NCBI GenBank assembly: GCA_049658265.1
Contig: JBASOM010000118.1
Location: forward strand, 1-35,044
From: DTU063 sp001512695
Lineage (GTDB): Bacteria > Bacillota > Thermosediminibacteria > Thermosediminibacterales > Tepidanaerobacteraceae
Reading direction: 5' to 3'
DNA length: 35,044 bases
Both the position numbers and the translations under genes were made by a program. Below the pieces are notes generated by a model that was given only the letters and a program-made list of their open reading frames with translations, had not been told where the DNA came from and made no database searches. Positions 24,476-31,817 of the stretch are shown in pieces. Every line of letters begins with the position of its first letter. The first letter of the stretch is position 1.

Positions 24476-25716
24476 AAGATAACCTTCCTGTCAAAATCTG
24501 ATCCTCCGTTTCTCAAATCAGGACACTCATATGCGAGGCGATAGATATCCGATGAGAAAAGATCCTTTTCAAACATGGCTTTTGACTTTAGGTCGAGTTT
24601 TTTGTATTGGGAAGCTCGGGTTATTACGGGTATGGACGCATTTTTATTAATTTGCTTTAAAAGCATAGCGCCTCTTTTAGTAAATCCCAAAACCCTTAAA
24701 TATTGTGGCGTTCTACCTTCCACCATTTCTCTTGGAATATTTAGTAATATATGTATCAAAATTCTTTGAATTCTGCTGGCTGGGTATCTTTTAGTTTTTA
24801 TTTGCATAATTAACTGTTCAAGCTTGCCGCAAGATTGTGCGGCTTTTTTCAATCGATTTTCAAGACCTTCTTCTACATCAAAATAATTTTTAAGTTCATA
24901 AGCTCTTAGACGCCGTAAGGAATACAATATTAAAGTTTCGAAGTCCTGCAAAAAAACTGGGCGGCGACGCTGTTTTATCTCTCTTGATATAATGTTAACG
25001 GTGGATTCCGGCAAATGGGGAATAATCTTATCCATGAAGTCTTGACTCTGAGAGCTTATCGCCTGCCTTATAGCTGTTGCACTTGCGTACTGTTTGCTCA
25101 GTGTTTTATCATGATACTGGTGTCCCCTTCTTACAACAGGCAAGATAGCAACATCAGACCCATGTTTGTTTAATGCCTTAATATACTCGACTGCCAAAAT
25201 GGAATTTGGCTTGTTCAGCAATCCTGAGATTAATTTTATATCTAAATTAATATTTTTTGCTGATAGGTATTCTACTACTGCCATTTCCCTAGCCTTTGGA
25301 AAAGAGAGGCCTTTTTTTAAATGCTCATTCAATATGTTCCTAAAGGAAATTGGCTCATCTGCAAAGAGTTTGCCTAAATAGTGCAGTTCTTTTTCGTGGA
25401 ATTTTTCCACGCCGAAACTTAGAGCGTTAACAACTTTAGATTCCAATAGTAGTTTTACAGCGCTTTCTGCAAATATTTCTGCTGTTGCGGTAGAAAAACA
25501 TACTGGCAATTCTAGAACCAAGTCTGCCCCAGCATGGAGAGCCATTTCAGCTCTTGCCCATTTATCAAAAATTGACGGTTCTCCCCTTTGGACGAAATTG
25601 CCGCTTAAAGCAACCATGATGGCATCAGGCATATAAACTTTCCTGATAGTGTCTAAATGGTACAGATGGCCTTTATGAAAGGGATTGTACTCTGCAACAA
25701 CACCTACTACGTTCAA
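24457..25716 (-). CDS. tmcAL: tRNA(Met) cytidine acetate ligase TmcAL (YlbM)
   Basis: Makes N4-acetylcytidine at the wobble position of elongator tRNA-Met from acetate and ATP. The N-terminus VVGVVAEYNPFHKGHLYHL carries the nucleotidyltransferase HxGH motif at His14-His17, followed by SGNFVQRGEPSIFDKWAR and ADLVLELP. It matches B. subtilis YlbM in order and length (419 aa). I choose TTG 25716, 8 nt after GGAGG; the frame is open for 26 more codons upstream without an SD. The acetate substrate is the product of the adjacent ackA reaction. It converges on sepM with a 19-bp overlap. Confidence 0.93.
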   Translation of the reverse strand: MNVVGVVAEYNPFHKGHLYHLDTIRKVYMPDAIMVALSGNFVQRGEPSIFDKWARAEMALHAGADLVLELPVCFSTATAEIFAESAVKLLLESKVVNALSFGVEKFHEKELHYLGKLFADEPISFRNILNEHLKKGLSFPKAREMAVVEYLSAKNINLDIKLISGLLNKPNSILAVEYIKALNKHGSDVAILPVVRRGHQYHDKTLSKQYASATAIRQAISSQSQDFMDKIIPHLPESTVNIISREIKQRRRPVFLQDFETLILYSLRRLRAYELKNYFDVEEGLENRLKKAAQSCGKLEQLIMQIKTKRYPASRIQRILIHILLNIPREMVEGRTPQYLRVLGFTKRGAMLLKQINKNASIPVITRASQYKKLDLKSKAMFEKDLFSSDIYRLAYECPDLRNGGSDFDRKVIFYNSSK

Positions 25717-25743
25717 TATCGTCACCTCCAAGGGCTTTTGACT

Positions 25744-25772
25744 ATTATATAACAAATGCAAAAAAATATTAA
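25744..25772 (-). promoter_or_regulatory. Sigma-A promoter of tmcAL
   Basis: On the minus strand: TTAATA, a 17-nt spacer and a perfect TATAAT about 28 nt upstream of the TTG start codon. The -35 matches four of six consensus bases. Confidence 0.6.
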
Positions 25773-25799
25773 GGAGGAATTTTTGTTTCGGCATAGAAG

Positions 25800-25825
25800 A
25801 ATAATTATGTTAAATAATAATTATT
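25800..25825. repeat. AT-rich inverted repeat between tmcAL and pta
   Basis: AATAATTAT (25800-25808) and ATAATTATT (25817-25825) are exact inverted copies with an 8-nt spacer. The repeat lies upstream of both divergent promoters, so it could be an operator. Because it is purely AT in an AT-rich gap, chance is a fair alternative. Confidence 0.35.
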
Positions 25826-25888
25826 TGCCAATATCATCTAAAATATTACATTAAAATATGCTGTTTTCCAAACTTTATCTTAGTTTTA

Positions 25889-25897
25889 TGGTATAAT
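25889..25897 (+). promoter_or_regulatory. Extended -10 promoter of pta-ackA
   Basis: TGG-TATAAT, a perfect -10 with the extended TGn element, 83 nt upstream of the pta start codon. No good -35 lies at the normal distance. The leader of about 75 nt shows no strong fold. Confidence 0.6.
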
Positions 25898-25979
25898 TGT
25901 TAAGGTTTAAGATGCAGACTAATAACAATTCACTAATTTAAAATAAAAAAATTTGAGATATAAGGAAGGAGTAACAAAA

Positions 25980-26972
25980 ATGGAATTCATTCAAAAAATA
26001 AGGCAGCGCGCTAAAGCGTTTCCCAAAACTATTGTGCTGCCAGAAGGAACAGATGAACGGGTTTTAAAGGCAGCAGAAATCATCACAAAGGAGAAATTAG
26101 CTAAAGTTGTGCTACTAGGAAACCCGGAAGAACTTAAGAGTAGGGCAACGGAAGTTGACCTATCAGGTGTTGAAATCATAGACCCTGTGACATCATCAAA
26201 AGCCAATGATTACAGCGAGCTCCTATACGAACTTCGCAAACACAAGGGTATGACTATGGAAAAAGCCGGGGAGTTGGTAAAAGATCCGGTCTGGTATGCC
26301 ACTTTAATGGTAAAAAATAAAGATGTAGATGGTATGGTTGCCGGTGCGGCTACTGCAACTGGCGATGTATTCAGACCGGCTTTTCAGGTAGTTAAGACGG
26401 CACCGGGAATAGGGGTAGTTTCTAGTGCCTTTATGATGATTGTTCCCAACTGTGAATATGGCTCAAATGGCCATTTGCTATTTGCTGACTGTGCAATAAA
26501 TCCAAATCCGGATGCCAATCAACTGGCAGAGATTGCCATTGCCACAGCAAAAACCTGGAAGGCAATAATGGATGATGAGCCAAGGGTTGCCATGTTGTCT
26601 TTTTCAACGAAGGGCAGCGCTCAGCACGAAATGGTAGATAAAGTTGTAGAAGCTGCAAAGATATTGAAAGCACAGGCTCCGGAGCTGCTGGCAGATGGAG
26701 AACTTCAGGCCGACGCCGCTTTGGTGCCCCAAGTAGCGAGTTCGAAAGCGCCCGGCAGCAAGGTTGCTGGACAAGCTAATGTATTAGTATTCCCTGACCT
26801 CAATGCAGGAAATATCGGTTACAAACTCGTTCAAAGGCTTGCAAAGGCGGAAGCCGTTGGCCCAATAAGCCAGGGTTTGGCTGCCCCTATAAATGACCTT
26901 TCAAGAGGATGCAGCGTGGAAGACATTGTGAATGTTGTCGCAATTACTGCCCTACAGGCAAATGAACAATAA
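25980..26972 (+). CDS. pta: Phosphate acetyltransferase
   Basis: Converts acetyl-CoA and phosphate to acetyl phosphate and CoA. The 330-aa protein is the short, single-domain form. Motifs: KTIVLPEGTDERVLKAAEI at the N-terminus, MVAGAATATGDVFRPAFQVV, CAINPNPDANQLAEIA, MLSFSTKGSAQHEMVDKV and FPDLNAGNIGYKLVQR near the C-terminus. The start ATG 25980 follows AAGGAAGGAG; the upstream in-frame TTG at 25953 has no SD. It forms an operon with ackA, 20 bp downstream, the acetate/ATP-yielding pair of fermenters. Confidence 0.96.
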   Translation: MEFIQKIRQRAKAFPKTIVLPEGTDERVLKAAEIITKEKLAKVVLLGNPEELKSRATEVDLSGVEIIDPVTSSKANDYSELLYELRKHKGMTMEKAGELVKDPVWYATLMVKNKDVDGMVAGAATATGDVFRPAFQVVKTAPGIGVVSSAFMMIVPNCEYGSNGHLLFADCAINPNPDANQLAEIAIATAKTWKAIMDDEPRVAMLSFSTKGSAQHEMVDKVVEAAKILKAQAPELLADGELQADAALVPQVASSKAPGSKVAGQANVLVFPDLNAGNIGYKLVQRLAKAEAVGPISQGLAAPINDLSRGCSVEDIVNVVAITALQANEQ

Positions 26973-26992
26973 AAGCATAGGAGGTTTTTAAT

Positions 26993-28183
26993 TTGAAAGT
27001 TCTTGTTATCAATTGTGGAAGTTCATCTTTAAAATATCAGCTCTTTGATATGGATAATAAATCAGTTCTGGCAAAAGGCCTGGTTGAAAGGATTGGCCTA
27101 AATGAAGGAATGCTAAAACATACACCGGCAGGTAAGGACAAAGTCGAAATTTCGGATAATATCCCAAACCATAAAGTTGCCGTTAAAATGATGCTGGATG
27201 CCCTTTTGGATGAGAATCACGGAGTCCTAAAGAGCATATCAGAAATATCTGCAGTAGGACATCGAGTAGTGCACGGCGGTGAAAAATTCTCCGGTTCTGT
27301 AAGAATCACCGATGAGGTGATGAATGTGCTGAAGGAATGCGTGGAACTGGCACCACTGCACAATCCACCAAATATTGTGGGCATTGAAGCGGCAAGAGAG
27401 CTGCTACCTGACGTGCCTATGGTTGGCGTATTTGACACTGCCTTCCACCAGACAATGCCAAATTACGCATATATATACGGTGTGCCATATGAATTATATG
27501 AGAAATATGGTGTTAGAAGATACGGCTTTCACGGAACATCGCATCGCTTCGTATCTGCTGAAGCAGCAAAAATGCTTAACAAGCCCATTGAAGAGACAAA
27601 ACTAGTTACATTGCACCTTGGCAATGGATCCAGCATATCTGCTGTTAAAAACGGCAAGTCAATTGATAACAGCATGGGCTTTACACCTTTGGAAGGAATT
27701 TTAATGGGAACCCGCAGCGGCAATATCGATCCGGCCATAGTTCCCTTTATAATGGAAAAGGAAGGCCTTTCAACTGATGAAATGAACAACTACTTAAATA
27801 AAAAGTGCGGTGTTTATGGAGTTTCCGGCGTCAGCAGTGATTTTAGGGATTTAGAAGATGCGGCAAATAACGGGAATAATAGAGCTCAACTCGCTTTACA
27901 GATTTTTGCTTACCAGGCAAAGAAATTTATCGGTTCATATGTTGCAGCAATGAATGGACTCGATGCAATAGTATTTACAGGAGGAATTGGAGAAAATTCA
28001 AGTACCACTAGAAAGATGATATGTGAAGACATGGAATTCTTCGGCATAAAAATAGATGAGGAGAAAAACCAAGTCCGGGGCAAACAAGCGGATATTTCTG
28101 CTGAGGCTGCAAAGACAAAAGTACTTGTGATCCCGACAAACGAAGAATTAATGATTGCAATGGATACCGTAGCATTGATTTAA
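26993..28183 (+). CDS. ackA: Acetate kinase
   Basis: Transfers phosphate from acetyl phosphate to ADP, giving acetate and ATP. The 396-aa protein has the ASKHA-fold motifs: VINCGSSSLKYQLF, VGHRVVHGGEKF, FDTAFHQTMP, RYGFHGTSHR, HLGNGSSI, GTRSGNIDPAI and FTGGIGENS. Catalytic His and Arg residues appear intact. The start is TTG 26993 after ATAGGAGG. No hairpin terminator follows; a new promoter begins seven bases past the stop codon. Confidence 0.97.
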   Translation: MKVLVINCGSSSLKYQLFDMDNKSVLAKGLVERIGLNEGMLKHTPAGKDKVEISDNIPNHKVAVKMMLDALLDENHGVLKSISEISAVGHRVVHGGEKFSGSVRITDEVMNVLKECVELAPLHNPPNIVGIEAARELLPDVPMVGVFDTAFHQTMPNYAYIYGVPYELYEKYGVRRYGFHGTSHRFVSAEAAKMLNKPIEETKLVTLHLGNGSSISAVKNGKSIDNSMGFTPLEGILMGTRSGNIDPAIVPFIMEKEGLSTDEMNNYLNKKCGVYGVSGVSSDFRDLEDAANNGNNRAQLALQIFAYQAKKFIGSYVAAMNGLDAIVFTGGIGENSSTTRKMICEDMEFFGIKIDEEKNQVRGKQADISAEAAKTKVLVIPTNEELMIAMDTVALI

Positions 28184-28189
28184 AATTTC

Positions 28190-28218
28190 TTGACACCGGT
28201 TTTCCCTGAATATATAAT
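28190..28218 (+). promoter_or_regulatory. Perfect consensus sigma-A promoter of yceD-rpmF
   Basis: TTGACA (28190-28195), exactly 17 nt, then TATAAT (28213-28218): both hexamers and the spacing are consensus. It lies 29 nt upstream of the yceD start. This would be one of the strongest constitutive promoters in the window, fitting a ribosomal protein operon. Confidence 0.88.
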
Positions 28219-28246
28219 AAGATATGATTTCTTGAGGTGACCTCTT

Positions 28247-28753
28247 GTGAAACTAAATCTGGTCAGTTTGAAACAGGCAGTGGGCAGTGTTTTAGATTTT
28301 GATTTTAAGCAAGAAAACGTAGAGCTAGATTTAAACCGGGAAGATATACTATTTGTAGGACCGCTGAGGACAAAAGGCCAGATAGAGAATTTAGGAGACA
28401 GGATATACCAGGTTACCGGGCAAATAGAAGTTGAGGCAAAGGCACTGTGCTCTAGGTGTCTTAGTGCCACCCCAATCAGCCTGAATTTCGTTTTTTCATT
28501 AAAATACAGCGATATTGTTTCAGAATCTGGGGAGGAAGACATAATACCGTTCTTTGGGGATGAAATCGACTTATACCCAAAGATTTTAGAAGAAATTGTG
28601 CTTAACTGGCCAAGCCAAATATTGTGCAGCAGTGATTGCAGAGGACTGTGTCCTAACTGCGGCGCGAATATGAATACGACTGATTGCAAGTGTAAAACTG
28701 ACAACATTGATCCGCGCTTTGCAGTGTTAAAGCAACTATTAAAAAGCGATTAG
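28247..28753 (+). CDS. YceD family protein (DUF177)
   Basis: DUF177/YceD protein (B. subtilis YlbN), almost always encoded directly before rpmF. In plants and E. coli the family has been linked to 23S rRNA or ribosome assembly, but its exact role is not settled. The 168 residues carry two cysteine groups: CSRCLSA near residue 67, and CRGLCPNCGANMNTTDCKC near 129-147, the second being the family's C-terminal signature and probably zinc-binding. The start is GTG 28247 after TTGAGGTGA. rpmF follows after 17 bp. Confidence 0.9.
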   Translation: MKLNLVSLKQAVGSVLDFDFKQENVELDLNREDILFVGPLRTKGQIENLGDRIYQVTGQIEVEAKALCSRCLSATPISLNFVFSLKYSDIVSESGEEDIIPFFGDEIDLYPKILEEIVLNWPSQILCSSDCRGLCPNCGANMNTTDCKCKTDNIDPRFAVLKQLLKSD

Positions 28754-28770
28754 TTGGAGGAGGTGTAGTA

Positions 28771-28953
28771 ATGGCCAACCCAAAACATAGATCATCTAAA
28801 TCTAGTGCCCGTTCTAGGAGAAGCAATTGGAAACTAAGGTTGCCCTCAATTTCAGAATGCCCCAATTGTCACGAACCGAAGCTGCCCCATAGAGCCTGTC
28901 CAAGCTGCGGGCAGTACAGGAATCGCGAAGTTATTCAAGTGAAAGCAGAGTAA
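28771..28953 (+). CDS. rpmF: 50S ribosomal protein L32
   Basis: A 60-aa large-subunit ribosomal protein. The N-terminus MANPKHRSSKSSARSRRSNW is typical and strongly basic. A zinc ribbon is formed by CPNC and CPSCGQY. The ATG follows GGAGGAGGTG. It is the last gene of the yceD-rpmF unit, with a terminator 17 bp downstream. Confidence 0.97.
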   Translation: MANPKHRSSKSSARSRRSNWKLRLPSISECPNCHEPKLPHRACPSCGQYRNREVIQVKAE

Positions 28954-28970
28954 TGAATAGAATAGCCGAT

Positions 28971-29000
28971 AAAATACCTTCATTTCGAAGGTATTTTTTT
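28971..29000 (+). terminator. Intrinsic terminator after rpmF
   Basis: AAAATACCTTC (28971-28981) pairs with GAAGGTATTTT (28987-28997) around a 5-nt loop and continues in T residues. It separates the ribosomal protein operon from the fatty acid operon. Confidence 0.88.
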
Positions 29001-29090
29001 ATGCTCTTGACAAGATTCCAAGACATAAAATATCTTTTTGCGCTGTTGGCAGGGTCTCTTCTTCTAAATATTTATTACCATAAGTATTGA
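29001..29090 (+). CDS. Possible membrane microprotein, 29 aa
   Basis: An ORF from ATG 29001 to TGA at 29088-29090 encodes 29 residues: MLLTRFQDIK, a hydrophobic core YLFALLAGSLLLNIYY, and HKY. The composition looks like a single-pass microprotein. The only SD-like sequence, GAAGG, lies in the right arm of the rpmF terminator. TTGACA at 29007-29012 inside the ORF may instead be a promoter element. It is a weak candidate and could be chance. Confidence 0.25.
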   Translation: MLLTRFQDIKYLFALLAGSLLLNIYYHKY

Positions 29091-29114
29091 TTTTTTGTAT
29101 TTTTTTTATATAAT
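29087..29114 (+). promoter_or_regulatory. Sigma-A promoter of the fapR-plsX-fab operon
   Basis: TTGATT (29087-29092), a 16-nt T-rich spacer and TATAAT (29109-29114); a second TATAAT overlaps at 29114-29119. Transcription would start near 29121, just ahead of the FapR box at 29128-29144. Confidence 0.65.
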
Positions 29115-29127
29115 ATAATATATACTT

Positions 29128-29144
29128 TTAGAAGCAGGTACTAA
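29128..29144. promoter_or_regulatory. FapR operator
   Basis: Read on the minus strand the 17 bases are TTAGTACCTGCTTCTAA, matching the FapR consensus of Bacillus (TTAGTACC-core-TAA) at the defining positions. It overlaps the predicted transcription start of fapR. Bound FapR would block the operon until malonyl-CoA releases it, giving autoregulation and feed-forward control of fatty acid synthesis. I found no second copy elsewhere in the window. Confidence 0.85.
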
Positions 29145-29172
29145 TATCAACTACCATTGAGGTGAGCTTGAG

Positions 29173-29757
29173 GTGGCAAAGCGATGGCTTACAAAGCGCG
29201 AGAGGCAAAAATTATTGCTGGACACAATTGAAAACGACCCCTTTTTAAATGATGAGGAACTGGCAGATAAATTTGATGTAAGCATTCAGACCATTCGTCT
29301 CGATAGGATGGAGCTTAAAATACCTGAATTAAGGGAAAGGATAAAGGCTGTTGCCGAACAAAATTATGCAAAGGTTCGCTCTATAGATATAGAAGAAATC
29401 GTAGGGGAAATAGTCGACCTGGAACTTGATAAGAGGGGAATATCCATTCTAGAAACGACAAGCAAAATGGCTTTTGGCAAGACAAAAGTCATAAGGGGAG
29501 ATATTATATTTGCTCAAGCAAATTCGCTGGCAATAGCAACTATCGATGCAAAGGTTGCCCTGACAGGAGTCGCTAACATCAAATACAAATTACCGGTTAT
29601 AGTGGGTCAAACGCTCGTGGCCAAAGCTGAAGTTACCAGAATAAGGGGCAATAAGAAATTTGTATTTGTAAGGACTTATGTCAAGCAACAAGAAGTTTTT
29701 CGGGCTAAATTCATCCTCGTATCCCTTGATGATGAAGAAAAGCACGGAATTTTATGA
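29173..29757 (+). CDS. fapR: Transcription factor FapR, fatty acid and phospholipid biosynthesis repressor
   Basis: FapR represses lipid genes and is released by malonyl-CoA. The 194-aa protein has an N-terminal DeoR-like helix-turn-helix (LNDEELADKFDVSIQTIRLD, about residues 25-44), a linker helix, and a C-terminal hot-dog thioesterase-like domain with FAQANSLAIATIDA that binds the ligand. The start is GTG 29173 after TTGAGGTGA. It is the first gene of the operon, directly behind its own operator. plsX follows after an unusual 42-bp gap. Confidence 0.94.
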   Translation: MAKRWLTKRERQKLLLDTIENDPFLNDEELADKFDVSIQTIRLDRMELKIPELRERIKAVAEQNYAKVRSIDIEEIVGEIVDLELDKRGISILETTSKMAFGKTKVIRGDIIFAQANSLAIATIDAKVALTGVANIKYKLPVIVGQTLVAKAEVTRIRGNKKFVFVRTYVKQQEVFRAKFILVSLDDEEKHGIL

Positions 29758-29763
29758 AGCCAG

Positions 29764-29799
29764 AAAGGAGGACGGCGGCAAAAGATTAGCCGCAAAAAG
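29764..29799 (+). promoter_or_regulatory. Split ribosome-binding site of plsX with an intervening hairpin
   Basis: A strong SD AAAGGAGG (29764-29771) lies 28 nt from the plsX ATG at 29800, far beyond the normal 5-10 nt. Between them GCGGC (29775-29779) pairs with GCCGC (29789-29793). If folded, the hairpin leaves 3 nt plus 6 nt, an effective spacing of 9. No alternative in-frame ATG, GTG or TTG lies nearer the SD. An 11-codon ORF, 29754-29789, overlaps the fapR stop and ends 10 nt before plsX, so reinitiation is an alternative. Confidence 0.6.
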
Positions 29800-30798
29800 A
29801 TGAGAATACTGGTAGATGCAATGGGCGGAGATAGGGCACCTGAAGAGATTGTAAAGGGTGCATGCATAGCTTCAAAGGATTTTGGCCTGGACGTTATATT
29901 AATAGGCAATGAGGGAAAAATAAAGCCGTATATGAATAGAATTGGCTGTTCCTTGGAAATAATTCATGCAGAAGAAGTAATCACAAACGATGAACAGCCT
30001 GTGACTGCCATCCGTAAGAAAAAGGAATCTTCAATTGTAAAAGGACTAAAACTCTTAAAAGAAGGAAAAGTCCAGGCAATGGTATCTGCAGGCAGCACCG
30101 GTGCCCTAATGGCCGGAGGGTTGTTTGTGGTAGGAAGGATAAAGGGTATTGACAGGCCAGCAATTGCAACGGTGTTTCCAACTCAAAACGGGCCTATAGT
30201 GATCCTTGATATCGGTGCAAATAGTGAAGTAAAACCGAAAAATCTCGTTCAGTTTGCGTTGATGGGGAGTATTTATGCAGAAGGGATTCTAGAAATACCT
30301 AATCCTAGTGTTGGCCTTATGAATATCGGCGCTGAAGAAGAAAAAGGGAATTCTACTATTAAAGCAGCATATTCCGATTTAAAGCAAATTGAAAACGTAA
30401 ATTTTGTAGGCAATGTTGAACCTAGGGATATTTTTGATGGGAAGGTAAATGTGATTGTATGCGATGGCTTTACAGGAAATATTTTTCTAAAAACCCTGGA
30501 GGGCTTCGGAACATATGTCTTTAAACGGTTAAAAGAAGAAGTCAAAGGCAATTTTACATATTCCATTGGCGCAATGATGCTTAAACCAGCTCTAAACAGA
30601 GTCAGAGCAAGCCTGGATTATTCTGAGTACGGAGGAGCAATGTTTTTGGGCATTGACGGTGTTTTGATAAAATGCCACGGGTCTTCAGACAGCAAGGCAA
30701 TTTCTAACGGCATAAAAGCCGCCTACAAGTTTGCACGAGCAAACATAAGCGAAAAATTAAAGGAGAATATCGAATTGAGTATTGAAAAGGAGAAGTAA
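29800..30798 (+). CDS. plsX: Phosphate acyltransferase PlsX
   Basis: Makes acyl-phosphate from acyl-ACP, the acyl donor for PlsY in phosphatidic acid synthesis; it acts at the membrane surface. The 332-aa protein has the N-terminal MRILVDAMGGDRAPEEIVKG, the glycine-rich MVSAGSTGALMAGGLF, LDIGANSEVKP and CDGFTGNIFLKTLEG. The start is fixed by the conserved N-terminus despite the distant SD. It shares its substrate with FakA (16254): FakA-derived acyl-phosphate enters the same pool. fabH follows after 5 bp. Confidence 0.96.
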   Translation: MRILVDAMGGDRAPEEIVKGACIASKDFGLDVILIGNEGKIKPYMNRIGCSLEIIHAEEVITNDEQPVTAIRKKKESSIVKGLKLLKEGKVQAMVSAGSTGALMAGGLFVVGRIKGIDRPAIATVFPTQNGPIVILDIGANSEVKPKNLVQFALMGSIYAEGILEIPNPSVGLMNIGAEEEKGNSTIKAAYSDLKQIENVNFVGNVEPRDIFDGKVNVIVCDGFTGNIFLKTLEGFGTYVFKRLKEEVKGNFTYSIGAMMLKPALNRVRASLDYSEYGGAMFLGIDGVLIKCHGSSDSKAISNGIKAAYKFARANISEKLKENIELSIEKEK

Positions 30799-30803
30799 CT
30801 AAG

Positions 30804-31784
30804 ATGAGGGCAGGGATTATAGGAATTGGTTCATTTTTGCCGGATAAAGTTATGCCGAACTCTGAACTTGAAAAAATTGTTGACACGACAAATGAATGGA
30901 TTGTAGAAAGAACCGGAATACTGAACAGGAGAATTGCACAGGCTCATATTAGTTCATCAGACCTTGGAGCCGAGGCTGCAAGGCTTGCCATCAAGGATGC
31001 AAATTTAAAAGCAGAAGACATCGATATGATAATCTCTGCATCCTCAAGCCCGGATTGCACGTTTCCTGCCACTGCTTGTATAATTCAGGATAAAATCAGG
31101 GCAATAAATGCGGCAGCCTTTGATATTCAGGCGGCCTGTACGGGTTTTGTTTACGGGCTTACTACGGCTGCCCAGTTCATTATGACCGGTAAATATAAGA
31201 ATGTCCTTGTAGTTGGAAGCGAAGTGTTGTCTAAAGTAACCGATTGGCAGGACAGAAACACCTGTATACTTTTTGGAGACGGAGCAGGAGCTGTTGTGGT
31301 AAGTCAAGTCCAAAAAGGGGGCATCACAACAAGTTTTTTGGGTGCCGATGGAAGTGGTGCGAATCTCCTTGAATTACCGGCGGGAGGCACAAAGGAACCG
31401 GCAGACTATGATACAGTAAAAAATCGGAGACATTATATAAAAATGAATGGCAATGAAGTTTTTAAATTTGCCGTGAAAGTCTTTGAAAGCAGCACGAGAA
31501 GGGTAGTGGAAAAGGCAAATTTGACGCTAGATGACATTGATTTAATAATTCCCCATCAGGCAAATATCAGGATCATAGATGCTGCTGTAAGGCGCCTAAA
31601 GTTCCCGATAGAACGAGTAATGGTAAACCTGGACAAATATGGAAACATGTCTTCTGCATCCATTCCGGTAGCCATGCATGAGGCAGTAAGGATGGGGAAA
31701 ATAAAAAAGGGAGATAAGGTTATATTAGTTGCCTTTGGTGCAGGACTTACATGGGGTGCAGTATTAATTGAATGGAACTTATAA
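30804..31784 (+). CDS. fabH: Beta-ketoacyl-ACP synthase III
   Basis: Starts fatty acid synthesis by condensing an acyl-CoA primer with malonyl-ACP. The 326-aa thiolase-fold protein has the catalytic triad Cys112 (QAACTGFVYGL), His251 (IPHQANIRI) and Asn281 (KYGNMSSASIP), with WIVERTGILNRR near the N-terminus for CoA binding. The ATG follows AAGGAGAAG. It sits immediately downstream of plsX in the FapR-controlled operon. Primer preference (straight or branched) cannot be told from sequence. Confidence 0.96.
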   Translation: MRAGIIGIGSFLPDKVMPNSELEKIVDTTNEWIVERTGILNRRIAQAHISSSDLGAEAARLAIKDANLKAEDIDMIISASSSPDCTFPATACIIQDKIRAINAAAFDIQAACTGFVYGLTTAAQFIMTGKYKNVLVVGSEVLSKVTDWQDRNTCILFGDGAGAVVVSQVQKGGITTSFLGADGSGANLLELPAGGTKEPADYDTVKNRRHYIKMNGNEVFKFAVKVFESSTRRVVEKANLTLDDIDLIIPHQANIRIIDAAVRRLKFPIERVMVNLDKYGNMSSASIPVAMHEAVRMGKIKKGDKVILVAFGAGLTWGAVLIEWNL

Positions 31785-31817
31785 AGCTTCAATAAGCATT
31801 AAGCTTGGGAGGAGAGC

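Noticed and set aside
25783..25854. TTG-initiated 23-codon ORF after AAGGAGGAAT, upstream of pta
   Set aside because: The encoded peptide has no recognisable character, and the region is better explained by the divergent promoters and the AT-rich repeat.
31785..31806. Two AAGCTT copies between fabH and fabK as an operator
   Set aside because: Each copy is a common self-complementary hexamer, and no known lipid regulator site matches.
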